From the NCBI RefSeq assembly GCF_002368115.1, contig NZ_AP018316.1:3220112-3239023 (forward strand): a DNA stretch of 18,912 nt, given 5' to 3'. A program made the position numbers and the translations under genes. This stretch comes from Dolichospermum compactum NIES-806 (lineage in GTDB: Bacteria > Cyanobacteriota > Cyanobacteriia > Cyanobacteriales > Nostocaceae). Positions within the stretch are counted from its first letter, which is position 1. Each line of letters begins with the position of its first letter. Positions 7,887 through 13,581 of this stretch are shown piece by piece. The notes under the pieces were generated by a model that saw only the letters and a program-made list of their open reading frames with translations, made no database searches and was not told where the DNA came from.

Positions 7887-8027
7887 TCAGAATGCTATTG
7901 CGTAATCAACAACATCATCCTGGTCAATGAAAACTTGTGAATCAGCTAATGGTTCTCAAAATTGCCATGAAAAATCTGCCCATAGCATCAAACAAGACAC
8001 TACAAACAATGCAAACTTAAAGCGCAT
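7887..8027 (-). pseudogene. Small secreted protein ORF interrupted by an in-frame TGA
   Basis: From ATG at 8027 the frame reads MRFKFALFVVSCLMLW and on to WQF, then TGA at 7958-7956. The same frame then stays open for 22 more codons (EPLADSQVFIDQDDVVDYA and on) to a second TGA at 7889-7887. The N-terminus looks like a signal peptide and the part after the TGA is acidic. It ends 13 nt before the ATG of the 67-aa exported protein. A nonsense mutation in a 46-codon gene is the simplest reading. A 23-aa leader peptide or a chance frame are alternatives. Confidence 0.4.
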
Positions 8028-8170
8028 TAGCTTATCTCGTCTATTTATTGTAAAGACTAATCTAGACTAGCATTAGATATTACCCAACTACATCCTTGAT
8101 TTATCTCAGAATAAACAAACAAGTTATTGTTTTCATTGATTCACAAATCCAAATTCAGATTTATGACTGC

Positions 8171-8206
8171 TAAATTAACTCTTACCCCCCTGGCAGAGTT
8201 AATTTA
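8171..8206. repeat. Perfect 12-bp hairpin with a C-rich 12-nt loop
   Basis: TAAATTAACTCT (8171-8182) pairs exactly with AGAGTTAATTTA (8195-8206). The loop TACCCCCCTGGC is strikingly C-rich in AT-rich DNA. It lies 34 nt upstream of a terminator-like hairpin, so together they could form the 3' part of a small RNA. Confidence 0.8.
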
Positions 8207-8239
8207 ACCACAAGATAACGTTCTTTCTATCTGTACAAA

Positions 8240-8276
8240 TTCTCCGAGAAAAACCCGGAGAAAAAAATCTTTTTTT
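8240..8276 (+). terminator. Rho-independent terminator-like hairpin with T tract
   Basis: TTCTCCG (8240-8246) pairs with CGGAGAA (8256-8262) over a 9-nt loop, then A residues and a T-rich tract at 8268-8276. It is oriented for plus-strand transcription, yet no plus-strand gene lies upstream in the preceding kilobases, so it may end an unannotated RNA. Confidence 0.45.
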
Positions 8277-8421
8277 GACCAGAAACAAAAATAGATATTA
8301 TGCGTCATCAAATGAAAGACGTAATCTAAAACACAGTTGCATCTAATCACCACCAGAGATTATTTTTTGTAATCATGAAAAAATGACTCATCACAGGGAA
8401 TATAGCTAATTAATATTCACA

Positions 8422-8468
8422 AACTCATACTGAGTTCCAAATTAATACTTAATAAATAAGTATTAATT
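8422..8468. repeat. Two adjacent perfect hairpins
   Basis: AACTCA (8422-8427) pairs with TGAGTT (8431-8436) over 3 nt. AATTAATACTTA (8440-8451) pairs exactly with TAAGTATTAATT (8457-8468) over 5 nt. The second, a 12-bp perfect stem, is notable even in AT-rich sequence. Confidence 0.75.
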
Positions 8469-8613
8469 AATTAATAGTGGCAGAAAAAATTATTGTACTA
8501 ATTAATACGTTTAAGCAAAAAATAATTACAAATATAAAAATAAAATCAAAGATATAAATATTACTAAAAATAAATAGGGTTTGCTGAATAAGTTGTCTGT
8601 GAGGGCTAGAAGT

Positions 8614-8640
8614 ATGGCTAACGCCACGCTGCGCTATCAG
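8614..8640 (+). repeat. Cyanobacterial GCTAACGCCACGCTGCGC-type dispersed repeat
   Basis: GCTAACGCCACGCTGCGC and the following TATCAG resemble a short repeat commonly seen between genes in filamentous cyanobacteria (from memory). Only one copy is in this window, so its repeat status cannot be shown here. Confidence 0.35.
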
Positions 8641-8710
8641 GAGGATTTAAAATAAGTTATACTCCGCAAAGGAATAAATTGAGCTTTTGCTTAAAGTTAA
8701 TTTTCCTGAC

Positions 8711-8809
8711 TCAATAGACATCTCCAGAAATTAAATATGCGTGACCTGAAACCCTTGTAGAGACGTTCCATGTAACGTCTCTACCATCTTTTTTGGAGAT
8801 GTCTATTGA
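8711..8809. repeat. Nested palindrome upstream of tatC: 16-bp outer arms, 11-bp inner arms
   Basis: The outer arms TCAATAGACATCTCCA (8711-8726) and TGGAGATGTCTATTGA (8794-8809) are exact reverse complements. Inside, GTAGAGACGTT (8757-8767) and AACGTCTCTAC (8774-8784) are also exact, with a 6-nt loop CCATGT. The inner GTAGAGACGTT palindrome is a known-looking cyanobacterial dispersed repeat (from memory). The outer arms belong to a different sequence, so one repeat appears lodged in another. The element ends 82 bp before the tatC ATG and may affect its transcript. Confidence 0.85.
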
Positions 8810-8891
8810 CAACTTCAAGAGTTTTCAGACTTATTCCTTATAGAATAGTTAACAAAGATTGCCTAACAAACGATTCCCACTCCTCTTACTC

Positions 8892-9674
8892 ATGACCTCT
8901 TCACAAGACGTAGATACAATCAAATCCCCTAACTCAGACCCAGAACCATCTATTAACCCCCTAGATGAATTGCCAGGTGAAGTAGAAATGTCCATTTTTG
9001 ACCACCTGGAAGAGTTGCGACAAAGAATTTTCTATTCCCTCATAGTAGTGGTAGTGGGTATTATCGGTTGTTTTATCGTAGTTAAACCCCTAGTCCAGCT
9101 ACTAGAAATCCCCGCTCACGGCGTAAAATTTCTGCAATTAGCCCCTGGAGAATTTTTCTTTGTCTCCATGAAAGTTGCCGCTTATGGTGGTTTAATTCTG
9201 ACCACACCCTTCATTCTTTATCAAATCATTCAATTTGTACTTCCTGGACTCACCGTGCGCGAACGGCGGTTAGTCATTCCCGTAGTGCTAGGTTCAAGCG
9301 TATTATTTGTATGCGGCTTAGTTTTTTCCTACATTGCACTTATACCTGCCGCATTGCAATTCTTCATTAACTATGGTGCTGATGTCGTAGAGCAACTGTG
9401 GTCAATTGACAAATATTTTGATTTTGTGCTGTTATTATTATTCACCACAGGACTAGCATTTCAAGTTCCCGTCATTCAAATCTTGCTGGCCACCTTGGGA
9501 ATTGTTTCCTCAAAAATCATGTTAAAAGGCTGGCGTTATGTAATTATGGCGGCAGTAGTTTTAGGAGCAATACTCACACCTTCTACCGACCCTCTCACCC
9601 AAAGTCTTTTAGCAGGTGCAGTCTTAGGACTATACTTTGGTGGGATTGGACTAGTCAAACTCACAGGTAAGTAG
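8892..9674 (+). CDS. tatC: Sec-independent (twin-arginine) protein translocase subunit TatC (260 aa)
   Basis: Multi-spanning receptor of the Tat pathway, which binds twin-arginine signal peptides and, with TatA/TatB-type partners, moves folded proteins across the plasma or thylakoid membrane. The family's N-terminal signature is FDHLEELRQR at about 36-45. PGE at 85-87 carries the conserved first-loop glutamate, FSY at 145-147 precedes the conserved proline of the third segment, and the late TPSTDP loop is at 229-234. Six hydrophobic segments are visible at about 48-65, 95-116, 128-152, 175-195, 216-230 and 237-255. Length is normal. I chose ATG at 8892; an in-frame TTG at 8859 would add 11 residues, and neither has a clear Shine-Dalgarno. 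No tatA/tatB gene is adjacent. Confidence 0.97.
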   Translation: MTSSQDVDTIKSPNSDPEPSINPLDELPGEVEMSIFDHLEELRQRIFYSLIVVVVGIIGCFIVVKPLVQLLEIPAHGVKFLQLAPGEFFFVSMKVAAYGGLILTTPFILYQIIQFVLPGLTVRERRLVIPVVLGSSVLFVCGLVFSYIALIPAALQFFINYGADVVEQLWSIDKYFDFVLLLLFTTGLAFQVPVIQILLATLGIVSSKIMLKGWRYVIMAAVVLGAILTPSTDPLTQSLLAGAVLGLYFGGIGLVKLTGK

Positions 9675-9701
9675 GTTGGCGTTGAAAATCGTCATTATAG
9701 C

Positions 9702-9731
9702 AAGGCAAGAGGCAAGAGGCAGAGGCAAGAG
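9702..9731 (+). repeat. Short tandem heptanucleotide repeat (GGCAAGA type)
   Basis: AAGGCAAGAGGCAAGAGGC followed by AGAGGCAAGAG is a run of the 7-mer GGCAAGA with one shortened unit. It is of the STRR class (short tandemly repeated repetitive sequences) described in heterocystous cyanobacteria. It lies just after the tatC stop. Confidence 0.8.
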
Positions 9732-9801
9732 TAAAGACGTTTTCAGCGATTTTACGTTTCTTTACACAGTTTGGTTTTATTGTGTTCACCTACTTAAATA
9801 A

Positions 9802-9828
9802 TTGTCAGTTGTTAGTTGTCGGTTACTG
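9802..9828 (+). repeat. Degenerate heptanucleotide repeat (TTGTCAG type)
   Basis: Consecutive units TTGTCAG, TTGTTAG, TTGTCGG and TTACTG at 7-nt spacing. This is another STRR-class heptamer, decayed by point changes. Confidence 0.7.
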
Positions 9829-10071
9829 CACAGAATTATAATATCTGCGTTTATCTGCGTTTAATTATTCTTAAAATCTTATTTCATGCGGCTTCATTTA
9901 ATTGATGAAATTACATTAATTGTTAATCGCTATGCAGAAAGCCAGTTATCCTGATTGTTACCATATAAAATAGGTTTTGATAAATTAATTTTGTCAACGC
10001 TGGCTAATTTATAGCTAACGTAAACAAAGACAAACTTAACTTTAACTTTTACAATAGGAATACTTCCCAGC

Positions 10072-11109
10072 ATGGCTCAAGAGCGCACATTACCCACATT
10101 TAATACTGCCACAGTCCAAATCACCAAAGAAGAAGGATTGGGCTTATATGAAGACATGACATTAGGTCGTTTATTTGAAGATAAATGTGCCGAAATGTAT
10201 TATAGAGGAAAAATGTTTGGATTTGTCCACCTGTACAACGGACAAGAAGCAGTTTGTAGCGGCATTATTAAAGGTGCAATGCGCCCCGGTGAAGATTTCG
10301 TTTCCAGTACCTACCGTGACCACGTTCATGCTTTGAGCGCCGGAGTCCCCGCCCGCGAAGTCATGGCAGAATTATTTGGTAAAGCCACAGGTTGCAGTAA
10401 AGGGCGCGGTGGTTCTATGCATATGTTTTCCGCCGAACACAGATTATTAGGTGGTTATGCCTTCGTAGCCGAAGGTATTCCCGTAGCTGCCGGTGCAGCT
10501 TTCCAATCTAAATACCGTCGGGAAGTTCTGGGAGACAAAACCGCCGACCAAGTAACCGCTTGCTTCTTTGGTGACGGCGCTGCTAACAATGGTCAATTTT
10601 TTGAAACATTGAATATGGCAGCTTTATGGAAATTGCCGATTCTTTTTGTGGTAGAAAATAATAAGTGGGCGATCGGTATGGCTCACGAACGCGCCACTTC
10701 CCAACCAGAAATTTATAAAAAAGCCAGTGTGTTTAACATGGTGGGTGTGGAAGTAGACGGAATGGATGTTTTAGCAGTGCGTCAAGTGGCACAAGAAGCC
10801 GTAGCCCGGGCCCGTGCTGGTGAAGGACCAACTTTAATCGAAGCCATGACCTATCGCTTCCGGGGTCATTCCCTGGCTGACCCAGACGAACTCCGCAGCA
10901 AGGAAGAAAAGGAATTTTGGTTTGCGCGTGACCCGATTAAAAAGTTAGCTGCTTATTTAGTAGAACAAAATCTAGCTACAGAAGCAGAATTGAAGGATGT
11001 GGAAAAGAAAATTCAGGCTGTGATAGACGAAGCAGTGAGATTTGCGGAAACTAGCCCTGAACCAGATCCTAGCGAGTTATATCGCTTTATTTTTGCGGAA
11101 GACGTTTAA
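10072..11109 (+). CDS. pdhA: Pyruvate dehydrogenase E1 component, alpha subunit (345 aa)
   Basis: The alpha chain of the thiamine-diphosphate-dependent E1 enzyme, which decarboxylates pyruvate and passes the acetyl group to lipoyl-E2, feeding acetyl-CoA to fatty-acid synthesis and the TCA cycle. The ThDP/Mg binding motif is GDGAANNGQ at 167-175, closed by ENN at 195-197. HLYNGQEA (53-60) and YRDHVHAL (81-88) are conserved active-site stretches. YRFRGHSLADPDELR (261-275) corresponds to the loop that is phosphorylated in mitochondrial enzymes; no such regulation is implied here. Length is typical of cyanobacterial and plastid E1 alpha. The ATG at 10072 is preceded by AGGA at 14-15 nt. The beta subunit is not adjacent, as is usual in cyanobacteria. 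Confidence 0.96.
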   Translation: MAQERTLPTFNTATVQITKEEGLGLYEDMTLGRLFEDKCAEMYYRGKMFGFVHLYNGQEAVCSGIIKGAMRPGEDFVSSTYRDHVHALSAGVPAREVMAELFGKATGCSKGRGGSMHMFSAEHRLLGGYAFVAEGIPVAAGAAFQSKYRREVLGDKTADQVTACFFGDGAANNGQFFETLNMAALWKLPILFVVENNKWAIGMAHERATSQPEIYKKASVFNMVGVEVDGMDVLAVRQVAQEAVARARAGEGPTLIEAMTYRFRGHSLADPDELRSKEEKEFWFARDPIKKLAAYLVEQNLATEAELKDVEKKIQAVIDEAVRFAETSPEPDPSELYRFIFAEDV

Positions 11110-11158
11110 TTTGGGTCATGGGGATTGGGTAATCAGGGAAAGTATGATTTTTTTCTCA

Positions 11159-11182
11159 CGCAAAGGCGCAAAGGCGCAAAGA
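11159..11182 (+). repeat. Short 8-nt tandem repeat (GGCGCAAA)
   Basis: CGCAAA followed by GGCGCAAA twice and G, an 8-nt period common between cyanobacterial genes (from memory). The flanks CTCACGCAAAG (near 11155) and CTTTGTGAG (11212-11220) can pair imperfectly, so it may form a hairpin downstream of pdhA. Confidence 0.65.
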
Positions 11183-11236
11183 ATAAGAGTTTGAGCATAG
11201 CGGTATGCACTCTTTGTGAGATCCAGTCAGCCAATC

Positions 11237-11292
11237 CCGTAGGGGCGGGGAAACCCCGCCCTCGATTGTATTGTATCAAGTGCAATAACCGC
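11237..11292 (+). repeat. Dispersed repeat, copy 2, with a strong GC hairpin
   Basis: GGGCGGGG (11243-11250) pairs exactly with CCCCGCCC (11254-11261) across AAA. The downstream ATTGTATTG and ATAACCGC match 7289-7297 and 7308-7315 in the other copy. It could terminate or stabilise a pdhA transcript, although no T tract follows. Confidence 0.75.
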
Positions 11293-11353
11293 TATAAATT
11301 AAATTTATACAAATTATACAAAAAAGTTGTTGACTATTCTAGTTACTAAGTAA

Positions 11354-11479
11354 TAAGCTGTTACGCAGCTAAATTTGATAACCATAATTTACTTGAACTT
11401 TGTGGTGCGGGCATACTTCGACAAGCTCAGTACAAGTCTTGCCCGCTAGAATTATACAAACTAAATGCACAACAGCTTA
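11354..11479. repeat. Three-level nested repeat
   Basis: Outer arms TAAGCTGTTACGCA (11354-11367) and TGCACAACAGCTTA (11466-11479) pair at 12 of 14 positions. The middle arms GCGGGCA (11407-11413) and TGCCCGC (11440-11446) pair exactly and are preceded by TTGTGGT, as in the copy at 7180. In the middle loop lies TACTTCGACAAGCTCAGTA (11414-11432), a variant of a dispersed repeat also inserted at about 11896-11916 in inverse orientation. The copy near 7188 has only AGA at the same spot and thus shows the uninserted form. Confidence 0.75.
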
Positions 11480-11505
11480 GAATAGAACTAGGTAAGTTGA
11501 ATTTT

Positions 11506-11688
11506 TTCGACGCACCTCCCCTGAACCTTGAAAACCCTATAATTTCGTTGAGGTGTGTCGAAGCCTTACGCACCAAAGGTTTCAGCCGACAAAATCCTCC
11601 ATTTTGTGAGAAAATTTTTCCATTTTTCTGAGGTGTGTCGAAATGGGTATCTGAAACCCTTGCCCAGTAAGCTTTCCAGAAGTGAACT
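11506..11688 (+). promoter_or_regulatory. Probable CRISPR leader with repeated internal motifs
   Basis: AT-rich sequence directly before the first CRISPR repeat. TGAGGTGTGTCGAA occurs twice in direct orientation (11549-11562 and 11629-11642), and a near-match occurs inverted as TTCGACGCACCTC (11506-11518). GGTTTCAG (11578-11585) and CTGAAACC (11651-11658) are reverse complements, and ACAAAAT/ATTTTGT (11589-11607) forms a hairpin. The terminal repeat with a mutation lies at the far end (11793), consistent with a leader on this side. Leader status is inferred from position. Confidence 0.55.
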
Positions 11689-11793
11689 CTTTCCAAACCA
11701 ACTTCCCCGCAAGGGGATGGAAACGAAAACGCAATAGCGGAAAACGAAATAGCAGAACTTTCCAAACCAACTTCCCCGCAAGGGGATGAAAAC
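11689..11793 (+). CRISPR. Minimal CRISPR: two 36-nt repeats and one 33-nt spacer, no cas genes nearby
   Basis: Repeats at 11689-11724 and 11758-11793 are 36 nt and differ at one base (GATGGAAAC versus GATGAAAAC). Each has the stem TCCCC-GCAA-GGGGA with a GNRA tetraloop and ends in GAAAC or AAAAC, like cyanobacterial subtype I-D/III repeats (family resemblance from memory). The spacer is 11725-11757. Unusually it is itself two near-identical 15-nt halves, GAAAACGCAATAGCG and GAAAACGAAATAGCA, plus GAA. No cas gene occurs in the window, so the locus is either a remnant or served in trans. Confidence 0.8.
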
Positions 11794-11872
11794 TACTATC
11801 CCCGACTTCTGCGATAATTAATGTGATAAATAAGAAGATGGTTAAAAGTTGTCGGGTAGCTGAAATTCTCAA

Positions 11873-11938
11873 TTGTCAGAATCAGGATATCTGGTTACTG
11901 AGCGAAGTCGAAGTACAGGATTAAAGGATGTACAGGAT
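11873..11938 (+). repeat. 42-nt repeat, copy A, interrupted by a second repeat
   Basis: It begins TTGTCAGAATCAGGAT and ends CAGGATTAAAGGATGTACAGGAT apart from one base, like copy B at 11978. Between these parts copy B has two bases, while here 26 are found, including ACTGAGCGAAGTCGAAGTA. That insert is the same kind of short repeat as at 11414-11432. Confidence 0.75.
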
Positions 11939-11977
11939 GGTAATTTTTAGATGGTTTGTTGGTGATGAAAGTTGTAT

Positions 11978-12206
11978 TTGTCAGAATCAGGATAACCAGG
12001 ATTAAAGGATTTACAGGATATTATTTTGAAATTTTTGATTTACAATATGATCTTTTAAATTTATAAGTTATTAAAGAATATTTATTGAATATGTAATCAT
12101 CAATTTTAAAATTGAAAACATGAGAGTTAAACCTTAAAATCCCCACCAAAAATCATCCCACAACATCCTGTGAATCCGCAAATCCTGGACATCCTGATTC
12201 TGACAA
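11978..12206. repeat. Inverted pair of 42-nt repeats (copies B and C) around 144 bp
   Basis: Copy B (about 11979-12020, plus) and copy C (12165-12206, minus) both begin TTGTCAGAATCAGGAT and end ACAGGAT, matching at about 36 of 42 positions. The interior is AT-rich, has no gene, and contains the perfect palindrome CAATTTTAAAATTG (12101-12114). Copy C ends 10 bp from the DUF2887 stop codon. The structure could be a non-autonomous element or a long 3' hairpin. No clear target-site duplication is seen. Confidence 0.8.
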
Positions 12207-12216
12207 TTAAATAAAC

Positions 12217-13065
12217 TTACTTGTCTATCTCAGATTCTAACCATGTTTCCAAATCACTAATATCTGTAAAATCCAACAATGCTTCTCCTAGCTTTTCCAG
12301 TTGTTCTATGTTCAGACTTTTGATGTTTTCGACGTAAACATCTTTTAACTTTCCAAATCTTTTCGATAACTGACGTATCACTAAGATCATCTCACCATTC
12401 TGCCTACCTTCTTCTCTACCTTCCTGCTTTGCTTCTTGATAAACTCTTGTTTGCTTAATATCACTCACTAAAAACATTGCTTCTATCTCCTGACGGCTTA
12501 ATTGTGAAAATTTGGACAATAAAACAGTCTCCAACAATTCTATAATACCTTGTTTTTCTCTGTCATTCTCAACTTCTGTCTTAGTTCTATCCAAAAGGGT
12601 TTTCACTAATTCTGGTGCTTGTGTTTCCTTACTGACAATTAACTCAATTAACCCCATCCCAATTGAACCCGGTGGTAATTCATCTAAATAAATTCGTTTA
12701 ATTCTCCCACTATTCATCAATTCTTGTTGATAAGCAGTCAATTCTCCTACATCTAAACTCCGTTTCGCAAATAACCCTACCCCTTGCCAATCTTGTACAG
12801 GTTTAAATTGATTGAGATAAATGTTGATTTCGGCGATTAATTCCCAGTAAAAATCCGGTTTTGGTTGAAATTGTACTTCTACAAAATAGATGGGTTTTTC
12901 TGGACTATCTGCCATAAAAATTCCATCAAACCGAAATGCTTTTTCCTTCACTTCCACAGAAGTAAATTTATAATCTTTGGCGTTTTCTGTGGGTTCTCCT
13001 AGAATTTCAAATAATAGAGTGTGAAAAGTCAGGAAGATTTGGTAGAATATCGTGTCTGTGTGCAT
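12217..13065 (-). CDS. DUF2887/DUF4351 protein, Rpn-like PD-(D/E)XK putative nuclease (282 aa)
   Basis: This cyanobacterial family is related to Rpn recombination-promoting nucleases and transposase-like PD-(D/E)XK proteins. FRFDGIF places an acidic residue at D47, and YFVEVQFQ gives E63-x-Q65, a variant of the E-x-K nuclease core. Residues 1-190 form the DUF2887-type region. A charged helix (QEAKQEGREEGRQNGE, about 208-223) links to the DUF4351-like C-terminus with IRQLSKRFG and LDFTDISDLETWL. The ATG is at 13065. Family functions are known only by analogy, so DNA cleavage is an inference. The gene is bracketed by 42-nt repeat copies and the remnant tail of a second copy lies upstream, suggesting that it duplicates or moves with the repeats. 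Confidence 0.85.
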   Translation of the reverse strand: MHTDTIFYQIFLTFHTLLFEILGEPTENAKDYKFTSVEVKEKAFRFDGIFMADSPEKPIYFVEVQFQPKPDFYWELIAEINIYLNQFKPVQDWQGVGLFAKRSLDVGELTAYQQELMNSGRIKRIYLDELPPGSIGMGLIELIVSKETQAPELVKTLLDRTKTEVENDREKQGIIELLETVLLSKFSQLSRQEIEAMFLVSDIKQTRVYQEAKQEGREEGRQNGEMILVIRQLSKRFGKLKDVYVENIKSLNIEQLEKLGEALLDFTDISDLETWLESEIDK

Positions 13066-13069
13066 TATT

Positions 13070-13145
13070 CCTGATTTTGATATTTCTTAATTACCTAGTT
13101 ATCTCAAATTATAACCATGTTTCCCAGTTCTACATCTACTGTAGT
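13070..13145 (-). pseudogene. Remnant of the 3' end of a second DUF2887/DUF4351 gene
   Basis: 13092-13122 closely matches 12217-12248, the last codons of the intact gene: both have TATCTCA, then ATTnTAACCATGTTTCC. Translated on the minus strand the remnant gives WETWL-stop-FEITR against LETWLESEIDK, with a frame change upstream. It also keeps a decayed repeat end, CCTGATTTTGA at 13070, 30 nt from TATCTCA, against CCTGATTCTGA 33 nt away in the intact copy. The body of this copy is gone; the intact gene's ATG is 4 nt from it. Confidence 0.6.
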
Positions 13146-13373
13146 TGCGTCTTCATTTTGAGATACAAGATAACGGTTTGGTATTTTGGTGATGATGACA
13201 AATATTATTTTCTTATTTCCCCTACTTCTGGGATTGATTTGGGAAATAATTATCTTGATAAATAAAAACCCTATATATATGGGCGCAAACTTTTCCACTC
13301 ATACCATTAGCATACCCAAAACTCAGAACACTGTCAAGCCCCCAAGCCGAAATCACCAAAACTCGTTTGACTA

Positions 13374-13438
13374 TTGATAATATTCTCAATAATCATGAGA
13401 ATAGACCCCTGTTTATTGAGAAAGTTCTTTTTTATCAA
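13374..13438 (+). promoter_or_regulatory. Mutually exclusive hairpins upstream of the epimerase gene
   Basis: TATTCTCA (13381-13388) can pair with TGAGAATA (13396-13403) over 7 nt. The overlapping TTCTCAATAA (13383-13392) can instead pair with TTATTGAGAA (13413-13422) over 20 nt. Both stems are exact. TTGATAA (13374-13380) and TTATCAA (13432-13438) can close around them, and a short T tract follows at about 13427-13433. This is attenuator-like geometry, but there is no T tract right after one stem and the DNA is AT-rich. Confidence 0.35.
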
Positions 13439-13581
13439 AATCCCATACAAATGATCATGGTGGAATTTGTGGGCATGACAACCTACAATTGGGGAGAAAG
13501 GTAGAAAAATCGCAATATGTATTGCCCGTTTCCTCTTGCCTGGACATAAAGACAAACTTCCACACCAATCTACTGGCTATT

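Larger units (their letters stand above)
8028..8891. other. AT-rich, hairpin-rich intergenic region before tatC
   Basis: No convincing gene. It holds a 12-bp hairpin (8171-8206), a terminator-like hairpin (8240-8276), two more hairpins (8422-8468), a GCTAACGCCACGCTGCGC-type repeat (8614-8640) and a nested palindrome (8711-8809). This spacing of strong hairpins is more than a simple promoter needs, so a non-coding RNA gene is possible. Confidence 0.6.
9675..10071. other. Intergenic region between tatC and pdhA with heptanucleotide repeats
   Basis: About 400 bp without a gene. It contains a GGCAAGA-type repeat (9702-9731), a TTGTCAG-type repeat (9802-9828) and two adjacent copies of TATCTGCGTTT near 9841-9862. 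The pdhA promoter must lie in the 3' part, but I found no convincing -35/-10 pair. Confidence 0.7.
11110..12216. other. 1.1-kb gene-free island of repeats and a mini-CRISPR
   Basis: Between pdhA and the DUF2887 gene there is no convincing ORF. Open frames overlap repeats and the CRISPR and look like no known protein. The stretch holds a GGCGCAAA repeat, a GGGGCGGGG hairpin repeat, a three-level palindrome, a CRISPR leader and array, and three copies of a 42-nt repeat. Confidence 0.75.
13066..13581. other. Intergenic region: DUF2887 remnant and alternative hairpins
   Basis: About 500 bp between two divergent genes. The left end carries a decayed copy of the repeat plus the gene 3' end (13070-13145). 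The right half has overlapping hairpins at 13374-13438. The open frames here show no recognisable protein. Confidence 0.65.

Noticed and set aside
8586..8836. GAATAAGT and ACTTATTC as possible ends of an insertion element
   Set aside because: Only 8 bp, about 236 bp apart, no matching flank and no extension of the pairing; likely chance.
8859..8891. TTG start adding 11 residues to TatC
   Set aside because: No ribosome-binding site and no conservation expected before the MTSS start; ATG at 8892 gives a normal TatC.
11125..11349. Plus-strand open frame of 74 codons after pdhA
   Set aside because: It is composed of the GGCGCAAA repeat and the GC hairpin repeat; not protein-like.
11427..11872. 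Open frames across the CRISPR and its leader
   Set aside because: Their apparent repeats (such as PLAGKLVWK) are translations of the two CRISPR repeats.
13104..13298. Minus-strand 64-codon frame
   Set aside because: It covers the decayed DUF2887 tail in a wrong frame; the rest is unrelated AT-rich sequence.
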